Shown: piece by piece, positions 44,039 through 54,157 of the stretch
How positions within the stretch are numbered: position 1 is the stretch's first letter
How the letters are laid out: the number at the start of each line of letters is the position of its first letter
Source of the DNA: Rebecca billardiae RCC1528
Lineage: Eukaryota; Haptophyta
Direction of reading: 5' to 3'
Length of the DNA: 64,000 bases
NCBI GenBank assembly: GCA_965240325.2
Contig: OZ251234.1
Coordinates: 310,001 to 374,000, forward strand
Program-made: the position numbers and the translations under genes
The notes under the pieces: model-generated
What the model saw: only the letters and a program-made list of their open reading frames with translations
Databases searched by the model: none
What the model was told of the DNA's origin: nothing

Positions 44039-44676
44039 CCTGGCCGTGACTTTCGTATAACGGTTCGTTACGAGCGAATCGTACTCGTCTTCCCGGATCG
44101 CGTGACGTCCGGACTGGGCCACATCCGGATCGTCGGAGGTGACGTGCCCCGGCACGATGGGCGATGGCGGATATGCGGGACGGCGCCTGCACGTGCCTCC
44201 GGACCCGCCTCCCGCTTGCTGCTCACGCAGTCAGCTGCGACCGTGGCGCATGATCGCAGAAGCAGTGCCGGCAGTACGGCCTGCATCAGCTAGTGCCGCG
44301 CCGTCGTGGCGCGCGCGGTACGGTTGCGCGTTTGCAGCGCTCGCCGCTCGGCGACGGCACGCGCGTGCGGCTCAGGTGTGTCAAATGCGGTCTCGTCGGC
44401 GCGCTTTCGCCTGCCACCTCGTGCACCCGTGCCGCCAGTTTCATCGTCTTCATGAGGACTGCTGCTGCTGTCGCCATCCGCTCTCCATCACCCCGAGTCG
44501 CCGGTCGCGCGGCGCGCGCGGTAGGCACTAGGCAGGGCGTACGGTCACTCACCCGTGCAACGGGTCAAGTGGCCAGAGTACGTCTGGTCGTTGGCTGGCA
44601 CGGGCCGCAGCGCTAAAGCACCCTGCTGTCACACCCGACTCCTTCAGTACTCCGAGCTCCGCGGCACGACTCACTC
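44039..44676. other. Intergenic
   Basis: No convincing coding frame or RNA gene was seen on either strand. Moderate GC. Confidence 0.35.
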
Positions 44677-44822
44677 GGCACGATCGCGGACGGGTCGGAT
44701 CCGAGCTGATCAGCCAGAGTTGGACACAGTTTGGCAGCTACTAGTAGTAATTCCGATGCCGATGGCACGATCGCGGACGGGTCGGATCCGAGCTGATCAG
44801 CCAGTTGGACATTTGGCAGCTA
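44677..44822. repeat. Tandem duplication (two ~60-bp copies, 87-bp period)
   Basis: GGCACGATCGCGGACGGGTC and the following GGATCCGAGCTGATCAGCCAG..TTGGCAGCTA occur at 44677-44740 and again at 44764-44822. They are separated by a short unique stretch. Confidence 0.85.
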
Positions 44823-45015
44823 GTTGTCAGACGGACGTCCGATTTGACGACCGGTGCCGGGTGCGGTCTCAGGTCCGCTGCTGAGATTGTGTGAAGTGTG
44901 AATGAGTCTCGCGGTCGCGCAGGCAGGGCGACGGTCGGACTAATAGCTTCAGTCATCTCAGAACCGACTTCAACTGGCGAACTGCCACTACGGCGGAGAG
45001 CCGCGATTGCACGGC

Positions 45016-45080
45016 CACCGCGGGCCCCCAACTGCGTTGATTCTATGATGCAGAAAAGGACCGCGGAACGCGGTCATTAT
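45016..45080 (+). repeat. Dispersed hairpin repeat, copy 2
   Basis: CCACCGCGGGCCCCCAACTG followed by the hairpin GACCGCGGAACGCGGTC and ATTAT, matching 29649-29705. The second copy has a short insertion before the hairpin. The hairpin itself is identical in both. Confidence 0.7.
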
Positions 45081-45444
45081 TCTGCTGATATAGTAGTCAT
45101 CATCACACTCGTCTGCTGGCGCGCAGACTCAGACTGAGACTGGCTCGGCCTCGGTACCGCTGCTATATAATACTAGCTATAACTAGTACTGCTGTACCGC
45201 CGCCGGGTCGACCACCGGTGCTGCCCAGCGGCCCTAGCTGGCTGGCTTCATCAGGCCAGTCGTCAACGACCCGCCGCCATGCACTCCTGAATGCCGCAGC
45301 GAGAGCGGAGTCAGTCAGTCCTAATAAGAGTCACCCGCGGAGTCGGCCGCGAGGCGGCGAGGGCAGTGACGCGCGGTGTGCCCGTACCGCCCGATCGGCG
45401 ATCAGCGGCGACGAAACGCGACATGATCGCACAGCCGCCCATGA

Positions 45445-46070
45445 TCACACGCCGTCCGATGGATCGCTGTTCCGGCGGCCCACCCTACTATACCCCGGCC
45501 CTCCGAGCGTCGACGGGAAGAGTGGGATCTCCTGCATTTCTCGCTTCATGCAGAGGAACTCGCCCAGCAGCGCCATCATGATGATGCTCACCACGTTGAT
45601 GATCCACCACTCCAAGCTGGTGGGGAAGCCACTGTGGTACCAGCAGCTGACCATGTGGACGCAGTAGAAGGTGGCCGTGAAGTCCAAGCACTTCTTTGCA
45701 CGCTCGACAATGAGGCACAAGGCGAGGGCCCTGTGCACACGCACACGCCGCGCATGCACCGCGCGAGGTTGGCGAAGGCGCGACCGTAGCCGCGCACACG
45801 CCCCCAGCGGAAGGGGCAACGCGCACCGCTCGCGGCCTACCCGAAGAAGGCGTTGAGCAGGTAGGCCACGATTGGTATCCATCCGTTCGTGAACGATACT
45901 CGCATTGCATTGTGCGAGAACACTTGCCGCAGAGAGATGCTCGCGAGCGAGTTGCCGCTCAGCACGGTGAGCACGACCAGCCAGAGCCCGAACGAGAGAT
46001 AGAGCGCGCTCTGCATACAGCTGATCTGCGCAAGGATGAGGTACGGGTCGAAGCCTGGCGCGTAGAACAT
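45445..46070 (-). CDS. SYS1: SYS1-like Golgi membrane protein
   Basis: Exons 46070-45841 and 45730-45445 (171 residues) joined by a 110-bp GT-AG intron, giving LLNAFFG|ALALCLIVERAKKCLDFT. SYS1 is a four-TM Golgi protein that recruits the small GTPase ARFRP1/Arl3. The match to the family is strong: FDPYLILAQISCMQSALYLS, then KKCLDFTATFYCVHMVSCWY, FPTSLEWWIINVVSIIMMAL, and GEFLCMKREMQEIPL at the end. The ATG at 46070 gives near-family length. An in-frame ATG at 46205 would add 45 polar residues and cannot be excluded. The last ~25 residues are not conserved. Confidence 0.92.
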
Positions 46071-46367
46071 CGTGCGCCCCGGAGCCGCCGCGACACGGGC
46101 GGCGGCGGAGGTGTTGACCGGTGAGGCGGGTGACGAGTCGTGCTGGCTCAGTGCCTCGCCTGCAATCAGCATGGCGTCGCCCCGGGCTGACCAGTCCTTA
46201 CTCATTGACAAACACACGGCAATGTCGATGGCACGAGCGGACGAGGAGCGCGCTGATGATGATGATGATCAGACAGTCTGCGGACAGCTTGAGCATCGCA
46301 GCTCTGCACTCCCACTTCTGTAGTCCCAGATTCTGCAGTCTCCGTTGTCATCGTAGCCTTACAACGT

Positions 46368-47759
46368 TTACTTGTCTGAGGCGGCGGCGGCGTCCGGCCC
46401 GGCTGCGGGCTGGCAAGCGGTATGCTGTTCATGGCCCAGTGCTGATCCGTCGGCGCTGACGCCATTCAAGCCGTGGCCCCTACTCTGGAGCTCCTCCACC
46501 AGCTCGAGAACTTGCCGCCCGGCGCGCTCAAAGTCAGCGAGCTCGAGATACACGGCGGCCGACAGGCGCGTGTAGATGAGGCCTGAGGCGGCGTCGCGCA
46601 GCGCGAGCATGTACACGCCGTGCCGGCTGAGCATCTCCCGCTGCACCACCTGTGCGACGTCGTAGTCGTCCGTCGGCAGCCGCACGTTGATCATCGCCGC
46701 TTCCATCGACGGCGGCGACAGGCGGCGCGTGCCCCACATGCGCTCGAGCTCATCGCCCGCCGCGCGCGCCAGCCCGCTGACGTATGCGCGCACGCAGCGC
46801 TCGCCGCCAAGCACGCGCTCGCGGAAGCGGAGCGCGTCCGAGAGCGAAATGAGGGCGCTCATGTCGCGGGTGCCCGTGTACGCGAAGCGCTGCACGTACG
46901 TCGTACCGCGCGGGTTGGCCGACGAGATGACCGTGGGCTCGGGGCTCGCCGGCTGCTGACTGCGCCGCGCCGTCCACAGCACGCAGCTCCCCTTGGGCGC
47001 GAAGAGCCACTTGTGCCCGTTGCTCACGTAGTAGTCGACGCCGGCGCCGAGCACGCGCATGTCCACCTCGACCTGGCCGAGGGCGTGCGCGCCGTCGATC
47101 AGGATGCGCGCGCCGGGGACCAGCTTGCGCGCCGCGCCCACCAGCTCGCGCACGGGCGCCAGCAGGCCGGGGTTGGACACGAGGTGGGAGAAGGTGAGCA
47201 GCCGCACGCGCGCGCGCTCCTCGGCGGAGAGCTGCTCGCGGAGCGCGCGCTCGAGGGGGCGGACGAAGGTGTCGAGGGCGTGCTCGACTGGCAGCTCGAT
47301 CGGCACCTCCACCACGCGCACGCCGAGCTCGGCCGCCAGCCACGCCGCCAGGTTCTTCACCATGCCGTACGCGGTCGAGAGCTGGATCAGAATGTCGCCC
47401 GGCCGCAGGCCGAGCGAGCGCAGCACGGCGTTGATCGCGCCCGAGGCGTTCTCGACGAGCACGACGTCGTCAACGTTGGCATGCATCAAGGCCGCCATGT
47501 CCGCGCGCGTGCGGTTGATCAGCTCGTGCATCGTCGCGCGGAACCACACGTCTGGGCGCGCCTCGGCTTGCTCCACGTACGCGCGCTGCGCCGCCAGCAC
47601 GTCGCGCGCGACCGCGCCAAACGAGCCGTGGTTGAGGTTGGTGTAGCTCGGGTCGATCAAGAAGTGCGGGCGCAGCGCCCAGCCGAACTGCACCGCCTCA
47701 CAATCTGCCGACGCTGACGCGGACGAGAGCGCGATCAGCAAACTCGCGGCACACGCCAT
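46368..47759 (-). CDS. Class V PLP-dependent aminotransferase-like protein
   Basis: 463 residues, single exon, ATG at 47759. A signal-like leader (ASLLIALSSASASA) precedes the catalytic fold. Features are LNHGSFGAVARDVL near the N-terminus, VLVENASGAINAVL (cofactor loop), ILIDGAHALGQV (PLP-pyridine aspartate) and the Schiff-base lysine K250 in SNGHKWLFAPKGS. This pattern fits the isopenicillin-N-epimerase / hercynylcysteine-sulfoxide-lyase (Egt2)-like branch of class V enzymes rather than the SufS branch, since no RAGHHC cysteine loop is present. Substrate not inferable. It is divergent from DUF1338 with about 200 bp between starts. Confidence 0.88.
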   Translation of the reverse strand: MACAASLLIALSSASASADCEAVQFGWALRPHFLIDPSYTNLNHGSFGAVARDVLAAQRAYVEQAEARPDVWFRATMHELINRTRADMAALMHANVDDVVLVENASGAINAVLRSLGLRPGDILIQLSTAYGMVKNLAAWLAAELGVRVVEVPIELPVEHALDTFVRPLERALREQLSAEERARVRLLTFSHLVSNPGLLAPVRELVGAARKLVPGARILIDGAHALGQVEVDMRVLGAGVDYYVSNGHKWLFAPKGSCVLWTARRSQQPASPEPTVISSANPRGTTYVQRFAYTGTRDMSALISLSDALRFRERVLGGERCVRAYVSGLARAAGDELERMWGTRRLSPPSMEAAMINVRLPTDDYDVAQVVQREMLSRHGVYMLALRDAASGLIYTRLSAAVYLELADFERAGRQVLELVEELQSRGHGLNGVSADGSALGHEQHTACQPAAGPDAAAASDK

Positions 47760-47963
47760 CGTTCTCCTCAGCCTGTCGTCGGTGCCGGCCGAAGTTTGGT
47801 TGAGGAAGCGGTTGGTCACCGGAAAACGCGCCGAAACGCGCGCTGACTTGAGATTTCGTCGGTCGAAGTGTCGTCGGACGTGCCGACCGGCCAACCGGGG
47901 AAGTTGGACCTGGTTGGACCCAGCCGGCCGCGGCCGCCGACGCACGCGCTGCTTTGTCTCGCG
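47760..47963. promoter_or_regulatory. Shared intergenic region, aminotransferase / DUF1338
   Basis: 204 bp between divergent ATGs at 47759 and 47964. GC is slightly reduced in the middle. No canonical element was recognised. Confidence 0.35.
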
Positions 47964-48995
47964 ATGCACGGCTCGTCCGGCGTGCCGCTCGCCGTAGCGG
48001 CGCTGGCGCGAGGACCGTCGCTCAGCGCGGCCTCGCGTTGCGTCTCCAATCCGAATCCGGCCCAGCACGCCCCTCTCTTCGCCGCGGTTCGCGAGCGCCT
48101 GGTCGACGCGTACGCGCGCCGCACGCCGACGTGCGTGTCGGCCGTCGAGATGCTCAGCCAGCGCGGCGCGACAGTGTACAACGACCACGTGGCTATGCGC
48201 TCGTTCGTCGACTCTTCGGGGCGCTCCGGGCTTGCCTTCCTCGAGCACATCTTCCTCGCCTTCGGCTACGCCCCCGAGGACAGCATCACCATCCCCGGTA
48301 TGCCTCTGAACGCGCGCTGGTATGAGCCACCTGAGGAGACGGGCTGGCCCAAGGTGTTCATCTCGGAGATGCGCGCAGAAGAGCTGCCGCCCGAGGTGGC
48401 GAGTATCGTGTACCGCCACGTCGACGGCTACTACGAGCCAGAGCGCGTCCAGCGTGCGCTCTCGTCCGGCGACGTGGAGAGCATCGCCGCGCTCATCGAG
48501 CGGCCGCCGTGGTCGATCACGTCCGCGGAGGAAGAGCAGATACGGCGGGTGGCGCACGAGCGGCCGGAGCTCGCGTCGACTACCGAGTACGCCGCGTGGA
48601 CCCTCACGCACGCCCACCGGTGGAACCATCTCACCATCCTGGTCAACACCCTCGGCGGCGACGCCGGCGGCTTTGGCGAGGGAGACGTCGTGGCAGGTGG
48701 CGGCCAGCCCGTGCGCTCGCTTGCTGACATGAACGCGCTGCTCCGCTTGCAGGGCTTCCAGCTGAACGCGGCGGGAGGCGTGGATGGTTTCACGCAGGGG
48801 TCGGCCGAGGTGCATCTCGAGCAATCGTCCACGGTTGCCGACAACGTGCAGCACACGTTTGCGTGCGGCACCACGCGTGCTGTGCCTTGCTCCTTCCTCG
48901 AGCTCATCGCGCGGCACGACGGCTTCCGCGCCTTCCTCGGCCAGAACGCGCGGGGCATCTTCGACTCGACGAACGTGCGAGCAGAGGGCGAGTAG
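47964..48995 (+). CDS. DUF1338 protein (2-oxoadipate dioxygenase/decarboxylase-like)
   Basis: 343 residues from the ATG at 47964; the frame extends upstream only through non-ATG codons. Family landmarks: RGATVYNDHVAMRSF with H75, LEHIFLAFGY, PKVFISEMRAEELPP, HRWNHLTILVN with H222, then GFQLNAAGGVDGFTQGS. DUF1338/HglS enzymes are Fe(II) oxygenases converting 2-oxoadipate to 2-hydroxyglutarate in lysine catabolism; plant FLO7 belongs here. The two His are the expected metal ligands. It is head to head with the class V aminotransferase. A leader peptide is possible but weak. Confidence 0.87.
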   Translation: MHGSSGVPLAVAALARGPSLSAASRCVSNPNPAQHAPLFAAVRERLVDAYARRTPTCVSAVEMLSQRGATVYNDHVAMRSFVDSSGRSGLAFLEHIFLAFGYAPEDSITIPGMPLNARWYEPPEETGWPKVFISEMRAEELPPEVASIVYRHVDGYYEPERVQRALSSGDVESIAALIERPPWSITSAEEEQIRRVAHERPELASTTEYAAWTLTHAHRWNHLTILVNTLGGDAGGFGEGDVVAGGGQPVRSLADMNALLRLQGFQLNAAGGVDGFTQGSAEVHLEQSSTVADNVQHTFACGTTRAVPCSFLELIARHDGFRAFLGQNARGIFDSTNVRAEGE

Positions 48996-49388
48996 CCCGT
49001 GCGCGCACACTCCTCCTCGCTCTGTCCGCACGGCCGTCGGCCTGTCGTCATCGACATCATCAATACTGCCCGTACCGAGCTTTACCGTACCGTGCTGACC
49101 CCAGGCCGTGCTACTGCTAGCACCGACGCGGCTCGCGGCTGACGAGTGTCACAGCGCAGCCTGCAGGCCGCAGCCGTTCCTGCCCGGTGGGCCACGCTGC
49201 GTCGTTTAACGTCGCGATATACCGTCGGCTGTACGGCGGTGTAGTATTTAGTACTGCTATACAGTAGGCTCTCGGCCACTTGAGGACCGACAGCCGTCAG
49301 CCATTTAAAATATAAAGCCGTGATGAACTATACCGTATACGCGGTACGGTAACGCGGGCGGCGGGACGACGATATATCTGCGCGCTGA

Positions 49389-49463
<75 letters not shown>

Positions 49464-49747
49464 CGACTGTACTAGACGAGTGATATATGTGCCACTGTAA
49501 TCTCTGTCTCACACTGTCACAGCAGAGACGCCCGAGCCAAACTCGTAAATACACTAATCGGGCGGTGGCACAGCGCACAGCCGAGTTGTAGCGCGGTGCG
49601 GCTCCCGGAATTTGGATGATGAGTCGTCGTCGCGGACGAAGCAGTCGGCTCTATGTACTGCTTTGCGGCGGCGCTGCCGCAGCTGCTGACGATGGCGTGC
49701 ATCGTCTGGCTAGCAGGCTAGACTGTCGTCACGCGGTTTGACGTTTG
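48996..49747. other. Intergenic, AT-rich centre
   Basis: Convergent ends of DUF1338 and the SufS-like gene. It includes a long TA microsatellite and no gene. Confidence 0.45.
49391..49460. repeat. (TA)n microsatellite, ~35 units
   Basis: An uninterrupted run of TA dinucleotides of about 70 bp inside an AT-rich spacer. A likely cruciform/slippage site. Confidence 0.97.
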
Positions 49748-51118
49748 TCAGCCCGCGATTCCCTCAAAGAGTTTCTGCGTCGCAGAGATGGACTCGACGA
49801 GGGCGTGCACCTCCTCGGCCGTGCTGTAGCAGTAGAGCGAGGCGCGCGCCGACGAGGAGAGGCCGAGTGCCGCGTGCAGCGGCTGCGCGCAGTGGTGCCC
49901 CGCGCGGATCGCGATGCCATCCTGGTCGACAAAGGTGGCGAGGTCGTTGGCGTGCACGCCGTCCACGACAAACGCGGCGAGCGCCGCGCGGGGCACGCCG
50001 GCGGGCGGGCCGAGCACGCGCACGCCCGGCAGCGCGGACAGGCGCTCGTGCAGGTGCGCGCCGAGCTGGAGCTCGTACGCCTCCACGGCCTCCATCCCGA
50101 GCCCCTCGAGGAACTCGACGGCCGCGCCCAGCCCCACGGCCTCGGCGATGGCGGGCGTGCCCGCCTCGAACCGACCGGGCGGCGGCGCGAACGTGGAGCC
50201 ATCGAGCGTGACCTCGTCGATCATCTCGCCGCCCGACTGATACGGGGGCATCGCCTCGAGCAGCTCGAGCCGCCCCCAGAGGAAGCCGATCCCCGTCGGC
50301 CCGCACATCTTGTGCGCCGACGCGACGAGGAAGTCGACCCCCAGCTGCGACACATCGGTCGGCATGTGCGGCACGGATTGGCACGCGTCGAGCAGCGTGC
50401 GCGCGCCCACGGCCGCGGCGGCGTCGGCGATGCGCCGGACGGGCGCGACCGAGCCGAGCACGTTGGACACGTGCGCGAACGCGACGAGCTTCGTGCGCGG
50501 GCCCAGCAGCCCGAGCAGGTGCTCCACGTCCACGCCGCCCGTGGCCGGGTCGAGCTGCGCGTACCGCACGGTCGCGCCCACGCGCTCGGCGAGCAGCTGC
50601 CAGGGCACAATGTTGGCGTGGTGCTCGGCGACGGTGAGGACGATCTCGTCGCCGGCGCCGATGTTCTGCGATCCCCACGTTGCCGCGACCAGGTTGATCG
50701 CCTCCGTCGCGCCGCGCGTGAAGACGATCTCCCGGCGCGACGGTGCGCGCACAAAGCGGGCGACAGCGTCGCGCGCCGCCTCGTACGCGTCCGTGGCGCG
50801 CGCGGAGAGTGCGTGCGCGCCGCGGTGGACGTTGGAGTTGTCGCGCTCGTAGTACTGATCCATCGCGCTGAGCACGGAGCGCGGCTTCTGCGACGTCGCC
50901 GCGCTGTCCAGGTAGACGAGTGGCCGCTCGTACACCTGCTGGTGCAGCACAGGGAACTCGGCGCGCAGCGCGGCGCCCAGGTGCGAGACGTCGACGGAGG
51001 TGGTGGCGGCCGCGCGGACGGACGACCGTGCGCTCGCACGGCCCACGCCGTGGGGCGCGAAACCGCGCGCCGCCGCTGCTCCTCGCGCGACGGAGGCTGC
51101 GAGCAGGAGCATCAGCAT
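49748..51118 (-). CDS. sufS: SufS-type (plastid-like) cysteine desulfurase
   Basis: 456 residues, ATG at 51118. The leader MLMLLLAASVARG followed by AAAARGFAPHG looks like a bipartite signal-plus-transit peptide of a complex plastid; this is inference. The enzyme takes sulfur from cysteine for Fe-S assembly. Motifs: VYLDSAATSQKP, SNVHRGAHALS, FTRGATEAINLVA, EHHANIVPWQ, DACQSVPHMP, the PLP lysine K270 in SAHKMCGPTGIGF and the persulfide cysteine C410 in RAGHHCAQPLH. The RxGHHC motif and the HANIVPWQ segment place it in the group II SufS/NFS2 family rather than mitochondrial NFS1. It is head to head with the b5-peroxidase gene. Confidence 0.95.
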   Translation of the reverse strand: MLMLLLAASVARGAAAARGFAPHGVGRASARSSVRAAATTSVDVSHLGAALRAEFPVLHQQVYERPLVYLDSAATSQKPRSVLSAMDQYYERDNSNVHRGAHALSARATDAYEAARDAVARFVRAPSRREIVFTRGATEAINLVAATWGSQNIGAGDEIVLTVAEHHANIVPWQLLAERVGATVRYAQLDPATGGVDVEHLLGLLGPRTKLVAFAHVSNVLGSVAPVRRIADAAAAVGARTLLDACQSVPHMPTDVSQLGVDFLVASAHKMCGPTGIGFLWGRLELLEAMPPYQSGGEMIDEVTLDGSTFAPPPGRFEAGTPAIAEAVGLGAAVEFLEGLGMEAVEAYELQLGAHLHERLSALPGVRVLGPPAGVPRAALAAFVVDGVHANDLATFVDQDGIAIRAGHHCAQPLHAALGLSSSARASLYCYSTAEEVHALVESISATQKLFEGIAG

Positions 51119-51265
51119 GATCGCCGCACAGGCAGCGCTGCAGGAGCGGCAGGGCGATGGGCGTCGTCGGTGACCGATGCTGCTGGAACTTTCAACTTGC
51201 GGCCACTCTCGACGCTGCTTCATCAGCCGGACGTCGGCGGAGCTCAGCGCGCACGTCTCGGCGCG
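51119..51265. promoter_or_regulatory. Shared intergenic region, SufS / b5-APX
   Basis: 147 bp between divergent ATGs at 51118 and 51266, the tightest divergent pair in the window. No TATA box is visible. Confidence 0.4.
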
Positions 51266-52665
51266 ATGCGTCCAGCGGGAAGCGGCGACGGGCGCGCACT
51301 CGCGCGGCTGCACGTCATCTCCGGCCACGTGGCGCCCGGCGGCGAGCGCGAGATTAGCATGGAGGAGGTGGCGCAGCACAACTCCGCCAAGTCGATGTGG
51401 ATCGTGGTCGACGGCGTCGTGTACGACATGACGCCGTTCCTCTCGGAGCATCCGGGCGGCAAGCGGATCCCGCTCAAGTACGCGGGCACGGATGCGTCGG
51501 AGGTGTGGCACTCAATGCATCGGCCCGAGATCATGGCCGAGTACGGCCGCGAGCTGCGCATCGGCCTGCTCGCCGGGAGCCGCAGACCGGCGGGCGTCGG
51601 CTCCGCCGGCGGCGGCGCGGGCTCGAGCGCGCCTGGCGGGACGCGCGACGCGGCGCGGTACGCGGCTGCGCTGCGGCAGTGCGCCGCCGAGCTGCGCGCC
51701 TTCGTCGACGACGAGAACTGCCACCCGATCCTCGTGCGGCTCGCGTGGCACGATTCGGGCACGTTTGATCGCGCGCTCGCGCACCGGTGGCCGGCGTGCG
51801 GTGGCGCCAACGGCTCGATCCGCTTCGAGCGCGAGCTGGCGCACGGCGCGAACGCGGGGCTGAAGAAGGCGGTGCTGTACCTCCAGCCCTTCAAGGAGAA
51901 GTTCGCCGAGCTCTCGTGGGCCGACCTCATCCAGCTCGGCGGCGCGATCTCGCTCGAGCTCGCGGGCGCGCTGCCGTCGCCGATGCGCTACGGGCGCGTC
52001 GACGTTGCGTCCGAGGAGGAGTGCCCGCCTGAGGGGCGGCTGCCGAGCGCGTACCCGCCGTTCCCGGGCGACGTGGACGCGCCGACGCACCTGCGCCAGG
52101 TCTTCGGCCGCATGGGCTTCTCCGACGCCGAGATCGTCGCGCTCTCGGGCGCGCACACGCTCGGCCGCGCCTTCAAGGAGCGCTCGGGCGTGGTGGAGGA
52201 GGGCTACGGCCGAGGCAAGGGCACGCGGCACACGCAGCCGCCGACGGGGCGCGCGCGCGCGGATGGCTCGACGGCGCTGGGCATGCCCGGCGGCAAGTCG
52301 TGGACCGAGCGCTGGCTCGCCTTCGACAACTCGTACTACGCGTACGCCGGGCACGCGGCAGACCCGGCGCTGCTGTGGATGCCGACCGACGCCGCGCTGC
52401 ACGAGGATGCACACTTCCGCGGCGCGTACGAGCGGTGCGCGCTCGGGCGCGGGCGCGCCGCGCGGCGCGAGCGCCACGCGCCGGCGCTCGGGCCATCGCC
52501 CCCGCGCGCGCTCACGCGCGCGCGACCTGTGCGCCACGCGCCGGCGGCGCCGCGTGCAGGTACGCGGCCAACCCGCGCGCGTTCAGCGTCGACTTTGCGT
52601 CGGCGCACGCCAAGCTGTCCGAGCTCGGCTCGCGCTTCGACCCGCCGCAGGGCATTGTGCTGTGA
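51266..52665 (+). CDS. Cytochrome b5-ascorbate peroxidase fusion
   Basis: Exons 51266-52434 and 52560-52665 (424 residues) joined by a 125-bp GT-AG intron, giving RGAYER|YAANPRAFS. The N-terminal ~105 residues form a cytochrome b5 domain: ISMEEVAQHNS, VVYDMTPFLSEHPGGKRIP with heme ligand H62, and H82 or H85 in EVWHSMH. A Gly/Ser linker leads to a class I heme peroxidase: R158-W161-H162 (VRLAWHDSGTF), CGGANGSIRFERE, proximal H297 (ALSGAHTLGRA), GGKSWTERWLAFDNSYY and a C-terminal AHAKLSELG. The peroxidase part is closest to ascorbate peroxidase. No targeting peptide is evident. The fusion would place an electron-transfer heme next to the peroxidase heme. Confidence 0.9.
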
Positions 52666-54157
52666 CGGGGGTTTAGTCCGCGCGGCCGCGGCGTGGCGCG
52701 CCCGCCGCTCGATCGAGTGCCATTCTCAGCGAAAAGGGCGGCAGCAGTAGGCGGCACACATCACGTTTGCGCCGGCGGCGCCGGCGCCGTGGCTGACTGA
52801 GGGCCCGGGCACTGGCTGGGCAGTCGCCGTCGTGCCGGCCGCTGCACAGTGCGGGCACCGCGATCGAGCACGGCCACGGGGTAGCGTTCGAGTGAGAGCC
52901 GTGAGCTCGGCTCTCGGCCTCGCTAGTCGCTGCTCTCAGCTCTGGCGCCGTCTGCCCCGGAGGCCAGAGTGCCCACGGTCATGAATCATGATCCGATGCG
53001 CGATGGGCATGGCTTTCAGAGGTACAGTACTGGCAAGTCGTGGCAGATTGATGGCTCCGAGATTCATTTGCCGGTCACAGTTGTGACATACTGGCAGATT
53101 GGCTCCGAGATTCATTTTATTCCGGTTGTGACACCTCGTCACCTCGTCCGGCGTGCTCGGGAGTGGCATCCCGTCCGCGCCGCATCTCAGGCTCTGCGCG
53201 GGCTCCGTGCCGCCAGGCCCAGGGCGGTGAGGGCCAGCGTCACCTGCGGCCTGCTCAGCCTGTGCCACCAGTGAGACTGAAGAAGTCGGCGGGCTGGCCG
53301 ACTCAGTCACTCAGAGGCTCAGTCACGCGCGCATCCTCTGCCGTCTCGGCGGAGGCCACTCGGGCGCCCAGAGGCGTGCCCGCGGCCGCGGGGCCGCGGC
53401 CGCCGCACCGGCCTGACCGGGCCGCGCGCCTCACGTAGTGCGGGTGCCGCGTGCGCGGCGTGCTGCGGGCCGCGGGCCTCATTATACGCCCGCTGTCGGG
53501 CCGCTGGCAGTACTTTCATCAGTAATACCGCTCACGACCAGCGATGAGTTCTGCTGGTAGCTCAGTAGCAGCGACACACTCGTGCCACTCGGGCGAATCG
53601 GAAGCAGCGGCACTGCGGCGCCCCGCGGGAGCCGACGAACTATCGGACTGCCCGACGGGCCCCCTGACGACCGCCCTCTGAGGTCGCTGTCGTCGCCGGC
53701 AGAGTGGCTCAGCACCCCGATACTGCCCTTATTGCAAGGGCCCAGGCGGCCGGGCTGTCGTCGCGAGGCCGGCTGCGCAGGCCATCGTCCAGATGAATCA
53801 GACCGGGATCGACATCTCCTTTGACTCCCGCCTGAATCAATACATGAAGACTACCCAGCCGTCATTAGCAAAATATATTGAGCATTTTGGCGAATATTCT
53901 CCGCCGTGCTCCTATACTCATTCTATGATTTAACGACACAGGTAGGACAACGCGGGTCTCCTGATTCGTCGGCGGCAGTGCCCGATCGTCGACACGAAGT
54001 CGGCGTTGGTGGCAGAGCATAGCCTGCACCGCGATCGTAAAGCTTGAGCGCGGCCTTGAGCTGCTGGAGCGCGATCCACCTGCGCTGCGCGGCTCGCATG
54101 GCCCTGCTGTGCCCCGAGCGAGGGCGATGGTGCAGGTCCGGATGTCAGCTGGCAGTC
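52666..54157. other. Intergenic, repeat-bearing
   Basis: About 1.5 kb without a convincing gene. It contains a small imperfect tandem repeat (53028-53132) and an AT-rich stretch near 53830-53930. Confidence 0.4.
53028..53132. repeat. Imperfect tandem duplication
   Basis: TACTGGCA...GGCAGATTG..GGCTCCGAGATTCATTT...TTGTGAC occurs at 53028-53087 and, shortened, at 53088-53132. Confidence 0.75.

Noticed and set aside
47868-47963. Earlier GTG start for DUF1338
   Set aside because: Not an ATG, and the extra residues are Pro/Arg-rich without family match.
47760-49031. N-terminal extension of the class V aminotransferase frame
   Set aside because: It runs antisense through the DUF1338 gene. The ATG at 47759 starts a signal-like leader and normal family sequence.
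49745-51265. Extension of the b5-APX frame upstream to 49745
   Set aside because: The upstream frame is antisense to the SufS-like gene. The ATG at 51266 lies just before the b5 domain and gives a complete protein.
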